A DNA stretch of 8,653 nt from Paracoccaceae bacterium (GTDB taxonomy: Bacteria; Pseudomonadota; Alphaproteobacteria; Rhodobacterales; Rhodobacteraceae), in the NCBI GenBank assembly GCA_027080755.1, contig JALWQC010000068.1, positions 1 to 8,653 on the forward strand. The letters run 5' to 3'. A program made the translations under genes and the position numbers. Position 1 is the stretch's first letter, and the number at the start of each line of letters is the position of its first letter. Positions 5,631 to 8,653 of this stretch are shown here, in pieces. The notes below the pieces were generated by a model, which searched no databases, was not told the origin of the DNA, and saw nothing but the letters and a program-made list of their open reading frames with translations.

Positions 5631-5803
5631 TCGCCTGAAAGCTGCCTAATTCTACCTGTAGTTTAATAAAAATAAAATTGTTCCCCTTTTGGTAACCTTT
5701 TGTTAAGGTTTACGGGCGAAGGGTTAATAGTTTTATAAATACAAGGCCCCGAGTGCCGCCCAAACGGCCAAGTCTTGTGTTGTTCCAACAGGAGAAATAG
5801 ACC
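5631..5803 (+). promoter_or_regulatory. AT-rich folE promoter/leader region
   Basis: This gap is clearly AT-rich against GC-rich neighbours. It holds a stem AACCTT/AAGGTT (5694-5699 and 5705-5710), which may end metZ transcription or be an operator. A possible -35/-10 pair is TTTACG (5709-5714) and TTTATA (5732-5737), spaced 17. A small TGTTG/CAACA hairpin (5778-5790) ends right before the GGAG ribosome binding site. The assignments are tentative; only the base-composition shift and the repeats are certain. Confidence 0.4.
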
Positions 5804-6442
5804 ATGAATGTACATGACCCGAAAATTGAAGACACAAAGGACATTGGCATAGTGGTTGAGCGACCGACAAGACAAGAAGCCGAAGACGCGGTGCGCACCT
5901 TGTTGCGCTGGGCCGGGGATGACCCGGAACGCGAGGGTCTGCTCGACACCCCCAAACGTGTGACCAAGGCCTATCTGGAATGGTTCCGCGGCTACGAGGA
6001 AGACCCCGTGGAAATGCTGCAACGCACCTTTGGCGAGGTTGAAGGCTACGACGAAATGGTCGTCCTGCGCGACATCCGTTACGAATCCTACTGCGAACAC
6101 CACATGGCCCCGATTATCGGCGTGGCCCATGTCGGCTATATCCCCACCGAACGGGTTGTGGGGATCTCCAAGCTGGCGCGCGTGGTCGATGCCTTTGCCA
6201 AACGTCTGCAGGTGCAGGAAAAAATGAACGCCCAGATCGCGCAATCCCTGTTCGACGTGCTGCAACCCAAGGGCGTGGCCGTGGTGCTGGAGGGCGAACA
6301 CCACTGCATGTCCACCCGCGGCGTCCACAAACCGGGGGTTTCGATGGTCACCTCGACCATGCTCGGGGATTTCCGCACCGACCGCGCGCTGCGCAAGGAA
6401 TTCCTGGACATCATCGGCAACCCCACTAACCGGGGCGGCTGA
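5804..6442 (+). CDS. folE: GTP cyclohydrolase I, type IA
   Basis: Converts GTP to 7,8-dihydroneopterin triphosphate, the first step to tetrahydrofolate and other pterins and, in many bacteria, queuosine. The 212-residue protein has the zinc ligands C97 and H100 (YCEHHMAPI) and C168 (EHHCMSTRG), with the same 71-residue spacing as in E. coli FolE, which defines the zinc-dependent IA type. Other family blocks are [46 protein letters not shown], and the C-terminal [14 protein letters not shown]. The N-terminal 25 residues are variable and polar, as usual. GGAG (5791-5794) lies nine bases before the ATG. It is followed after 42 bases by the deiodinase-like gene on the same strand; co-transcription is possible. 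Confidence 0.96.
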   Translation: MNVHDPKIEDTKDIGIVVERPTRQEAEDAVRTLLRWAGDDPEREGLLDTPKRVTKAYLEWFRGYEEDPVEMLQRTFGEVEGYDEMVVLRDIRYESYCEHHMAPIIGVAHVGYIPTERVVGISKLARVVDAFAKRLQVQEKMNAQIAQSLFDVLQPKGVAVVLEGEHHCMSTRGVHKPGVSMVTSTMLGDFRTDRALRKEFLDIIGNPTNRGG

Positions 6443-6484
6443 AACCTGCTATAGTCGCCCTGACCCGTCACACAGGAGGGCCCC

Positions 6485-7198
6485 ATGGGCGACTATAACT
6501 ACCGCAAATTTTCCGCCGACCGCTATGATCTGGACAGCTATGGCGGGCCGCGTCCGGGCGACAAGGCCCCCGATTTTGCCCTGCACACAGTGGATGGCCA
6601 TTCGCACAAGCTGCTGGACTTCGACGGGGATTTTCTGGTGCTGGAAACCGGCAGTATCACCTGCCCGCTGTTCCAGAGCCGGCGCAAGGGCATGGAAACG
6701 CTGGTAAAACGCTACCCCGAAACCGCCTTCCGCATTCTGTATGTCCGCGAGGCCCACCCAGGCCAGAACCGCCCCCAACATAGCGGCGAGGCCGACAAAA
6801 CCGCCAACGCCCGCGCCCTGCAACAGGATAAGGAGGGGCGGCTGATCCTTGTCGATACCTTTGAGGGGGCCGCGCACAAGGCCTATGGCAGCTACCCCGA
6901 CGCGGTGGTGATTATCAATCGAAACGGCTGCGTCGTTTATGCGTCGGAGTGGAACAACCCCGCCGCCACGGGGCGTGCGCTTGCGGCGCTGAAGGCGGGA
7001 AAACCGGCGGGGCGGGCCGGCCTGTTCCTGCCCGCGCGTCCCCCCGCCGCGATCAGGGCGCTGAAAGGGGCCGGCAAGGGGGCCGCAGCGGATTTTCTGC
7101 GCAGCCTGCCGGGGCTGGTCTGGTCCAACCTTGTCAAACGCAACCTGCGGGTGTTGAGCGGCCGCGCCCCCAAAGTGCAGCCGGACACCCGGTGTTGA
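6485..7198 (+). CDS. Thioredoxin-fold protein with iodothyronine-deiodinase-like motifs
   Basis: The 237-residue protein opens with a PxPGDxAPDFALHTVDG redoxin-type segment (24-38). The active-site-like ETGSITCPLFQSR (54-66) follows, with C60 where animal deiodinases have selenocysteine in their GSCT(U)PPF motif. LYVREAHPG (85-93) matches the conserved E-A-H of deiodinases. DAVVIINRNGCVVYAS (139-153) is the later thioredoxin-fold strand pair. A basic, low-complexity C-terminal tail from about 170 is rich in Ala, Gly, Arg and Lys. No signal peptide or membrane segment is evident, so it is likely cytoplasmic. The probable role is thiol redox or peroxide chemistry; actual deiodination cannot be claimed. 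AGGAGG ahead of the ATG is strong, and TATAGT (6450-6455) between folE and this gene could be a -10 box. Confidence 0.75.
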   Translation: MGDYNYRKFSADRYDLDSYGGPRPGDKAPDFALHTVDGHSHKLLDFDGDFLVLETGSITCPLFQSRRKGMETLVKRYPETAFRILYVREAHPGQNRPQHSGEADKTANARALQQDKEGRLILVDTFEGAAHKAYGSYPDAVVIINRNGCVVYASEWNNPAATGRALAALKAGKPAGRAGLFLPARPPAAIRALKGAGKGAAADFLRSLPGLVWSNLVKRNLRVLSGRAPKVQPDTRC

Positions 7199-7215
7199 AC
7201 CCTTGACACCCGTCC

Positions 7216-7239
7216 TTTGGCGCGCGACCTTGCGCCAAA
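7216..7239 (+). terminator. Hairpin between the deiodinase-like and decarboxylase genes
   Basis: A perfect 8-bp stem, TTTGGCGC (7216-7223) with GCGCCAAA (7232-7239), has an 8-base loop. It is followed by TTCCCC, not a long T run. It begins 18 bases after the stop at 7198 and ends 27 bases before the next start. A weak terminator or attenuator is the simplest reading; an operator is possible because TTGACA (7203-7208) lies just upstream, although no good -10 follows. Confidence 0.45.
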
Positions 7240-7266
7240 TTCCCCGATCCCGAACAGGAACCGCCG

Positions 7267-8653
7267 ATGTCCGATACCCTTGACCCCGACGACTGGCCCG
7301 CCTTTCGCGCCGAGGCCCACGCCCTGCTGGATGCCGCGCTCGACCGTTTGCAGGGGGCGGGCGAGGGGCCGGTCTGGCAGCCCCTGCCGGACGGGATAAA
7401 GGCCCGCCTGCGCGCCCCCCTGCCGCACGAGGGCGGCGGGGATCTGGATCTGCTGGGCGATATCCTGCCCTATGGTCCGGGCAATACTCACCCGCGGTTT
7501 TTCGGCTGGGTCCACGGGGCGGGAACGCCGACGGGGCTGCTGGCCGATATTGCTGCCGCGGCGATGAACGCCAACCTGTGCGGGCGCGATCACGGGGCGA
7601 TCTATGTGGAAAAACAGGTGGTGCAATGGGTGCGGGAGATGTTCGCCTTCCCCCCCGATTCCAGCGGCCTGATCGTTTCCGGCACCTCTATGGCTACGCT
7701 GGTGGCGCTGAAAACCGCCCGCGACGCGCGGCTGGGGTTTGACTGTCGCAAGACGGGGATCCCGGGGGCGGGGCTGGTGGGTTATACCTCGGCGCAGTCC
7801 CATTCCTGTCTGGCGCGCACCTTCGATATCCTCGGGCTCGGCAGCGAGGCGCTGCGCCTGATCCCGGTCAACGATGCCTTTGAAATGGACACCGACGCCT
7901 TGCAAAAGGCCATCGCCGCCGACCGCGCCGCCGGCCTGACGCCGTTTTTCATCGCCGGAACCGCCGGCACGGTGAATACCGGCGCGATTGACGATCTGGA
8001 CACGCTGGCCGATATCGCCGCGCGCGAGGGGCTGTGGCTGCATGTGGACGGGGCCTTCGGGGCGACGCTCGTTCTGTCCGACCATCTGCGCCCGCGCCTG
8101 CTGGGCATAGAACGCGCCGATTCCGTCGGCTTCGATTTTCACAAATGGTTGCAGGTGAATTACGACGCCGGTTTTGTGCTGGTGCGCAACGGGGCGCAGC
8201 ATCTGGCGGCCTTCACGCAAACGCCGGAATACCTGCAAGAGGGGCGCGCGCTGGCGGCAGGCAAGCCCTGGCCGCAGGAATACGGGCCGGAGCTGTCGCG
8301 CACCAACCGCGCCCTGAAAATCTGGGCGCAGTTCACCCGCCACGGCACCGGCGCCCTTGCCGGCGTGATCGAACGCAACGTGGAACAGGCGCAACACCTT
8401 GCCCGCCTGATCGAGGGTGCGCCCGATTTCCACCTGTCGGCACCGGTTTCGCTGAATATCGTCTGTTTCAGCTATGAAAACCCCGCCCTCAACACCGATA
8501 TCGTGGCCGAGCTGCAACTGGGCGGGATCGCCGCGCCCTCTACCACGGTGCTGGGGGGGCAGACGGTGATACGGGTCAACCTGACCAACCACCGCACACG
8601 TCTTGAGGATATGGACATCCTGTTGCAGGGCGCACGCGACATCGCCGCCCGCC
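7267..8653 (+). CDS. Group II PLP-dependent decarboxylase (partial, C-terminus beyond window)
   Basis: The 462 visible residues start MSDTLDPDDWPAFRAEAHALLDAALDRL at an ATG preceded by AGGAA (7256-7260). The fold-type I decarboxylase blocks occur in order: GNTHPRFFGWVHGAGTPTG, MNANLCGRDHGAIYVEKQVVQW, SGTSMATLVALKTAR (PLP phosphate loop), SHSCLARTFDILGLG, AGTAGTVNTGAIDDL, HVDGAFGA with D261 contacting the pyridine nitrogen, and the Schiff-base lysine K293 in DFHKWLQVNYDAG. This is the family of aromatic amino acid, glutamate, histidine and diaminobutyrate decarboxylases. The substrate cannot be assigned from sequence by eye; the short spacing and HPRFFGW motif are closer to aromatic-acid-type members than to glutamate decarboxylases. 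Members usually have about 470-490 residues, so only a short tail is missing. A long minus-strand open frame opposite this gene is a GC-bias shadow. Confidence 0.88.
   Translation, partial: MSDTLDPDDWPAFRAEAHALLDAALDRLQGAGEGPVWQPLPDGIKARLRAPLPHEGGGDLDLLGDILPYGPGNTHPRFFGWVHGAGTPTGLLADIAAAAMNANLCGRDHGAIYVEKQVVQWVREMFAFPPDSSGLIVSGTSMATLVALKTARDARLGFDCRKTGIPGAGLVGYTSAQSHSCLARTFDILGLGSEALRLIPVNDAFEMDTDALQKAIAADRAAGLTPFFIAGTAGTVNTGAIDDLDTLADIAAREGLWLHVDGAFGATLVLSDHLRPRLLGIERADSVGFDFHKWLQVNYDAGFVLVRNGAQHLAAFTQTPEYLQEGRALAAGKPWPQEYGPELSRTNRALKIWAQFTRHGTGALAGVIERNVEQAQHLARLIEGAPDFHLSAPVSLNIVCFSYENPALNTDIVAELQLGGIAAPSTTVLGGQTVIRVNLTNHRTRLEDMDILLQGARDIAAR

Noticed and set aside
6937..8592. 551-codon open frame on the minus strand
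   Set aside because: It lies opposite the decarboxylase and the end of the deiodinase-like gene, whose motifs are convincing. Its product is Arg/Gly/Gln-rich with no recognisable domain, typical of antisense frames in GC-rich DNA.

Overview
The window looks like chromosomal DNA from an alphaproteobacterium, most likely in or near the Rhodobacteraceae. The grounds are the high G+C content with strong GC bias at third codon positions, a class II-type PyrC, a RibH2-type lumazine synthase behind an FMN riboswitch, a MetZ gene behind what looks like a SAM-II riboswitch, and an IS5/IS427-group insertion sequence. Taxonomy is inferred from gene style only; no search was run.

Layout. Positions 1-702 hold the N-terminal two thirds of dihydroorotase (pyrC, minus strand), cut by the window edge. 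The first 63 bases form a near-perfect fold-back that spoils the last few codons and looks like a contig-end artefact. Diverging from pyrC is a 303-residue secreted beta-barrel, porin-like protein (922-1833). After it come a 55-bp TA-flanked miniature inverted-repeat element, then a terminator hairpin, then an FMN riboswitch (1995-2113) that leads into ribH2 (2169-2609). ribH2 and the gene for a YfcG-like glutathione transferase (minus strand, 3511-4209) converge on one shared hairpin terminator. An 846-bp IS element (2666-3511, TA duplication) has landed exactly at the transferase stop codon, keeping the stop but separating the gene from its terminator. The IS encodes a DDE transposase in two frames joined by a -1 shift at an A4G6 run, and its catalytic residues look intact.

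From 4296 onward all genes are on the plus strand. A good -35/-10 pair is followed at the expected start point by a SAM-II-like aptamer and then metZ (4446-5630), so the methionine biosynthesis enzyme is probably controlled by S-adenosylmethionine. After an AT-rich gap come folE (GTP cyclohydrolase I), a thioredoxin-fold protein with iodothyronine-deiodinase-like motifs (Cys in place of Sec), and a group II PLP-dependent decarboxylase that runs off the window end.

Most genes are ordinary housekeeping functions (pyrimidine, riboflavin, methionine and pterin/folate synthesis), with two metabolite-sensing leaders in under 3 kb. The parts least explained by standard annotation are the miniature element, the terminal fold-back, and the co-oriented folE / deiodinase-like / decarboxylase trio. 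I did not find a convincing wholly new system.
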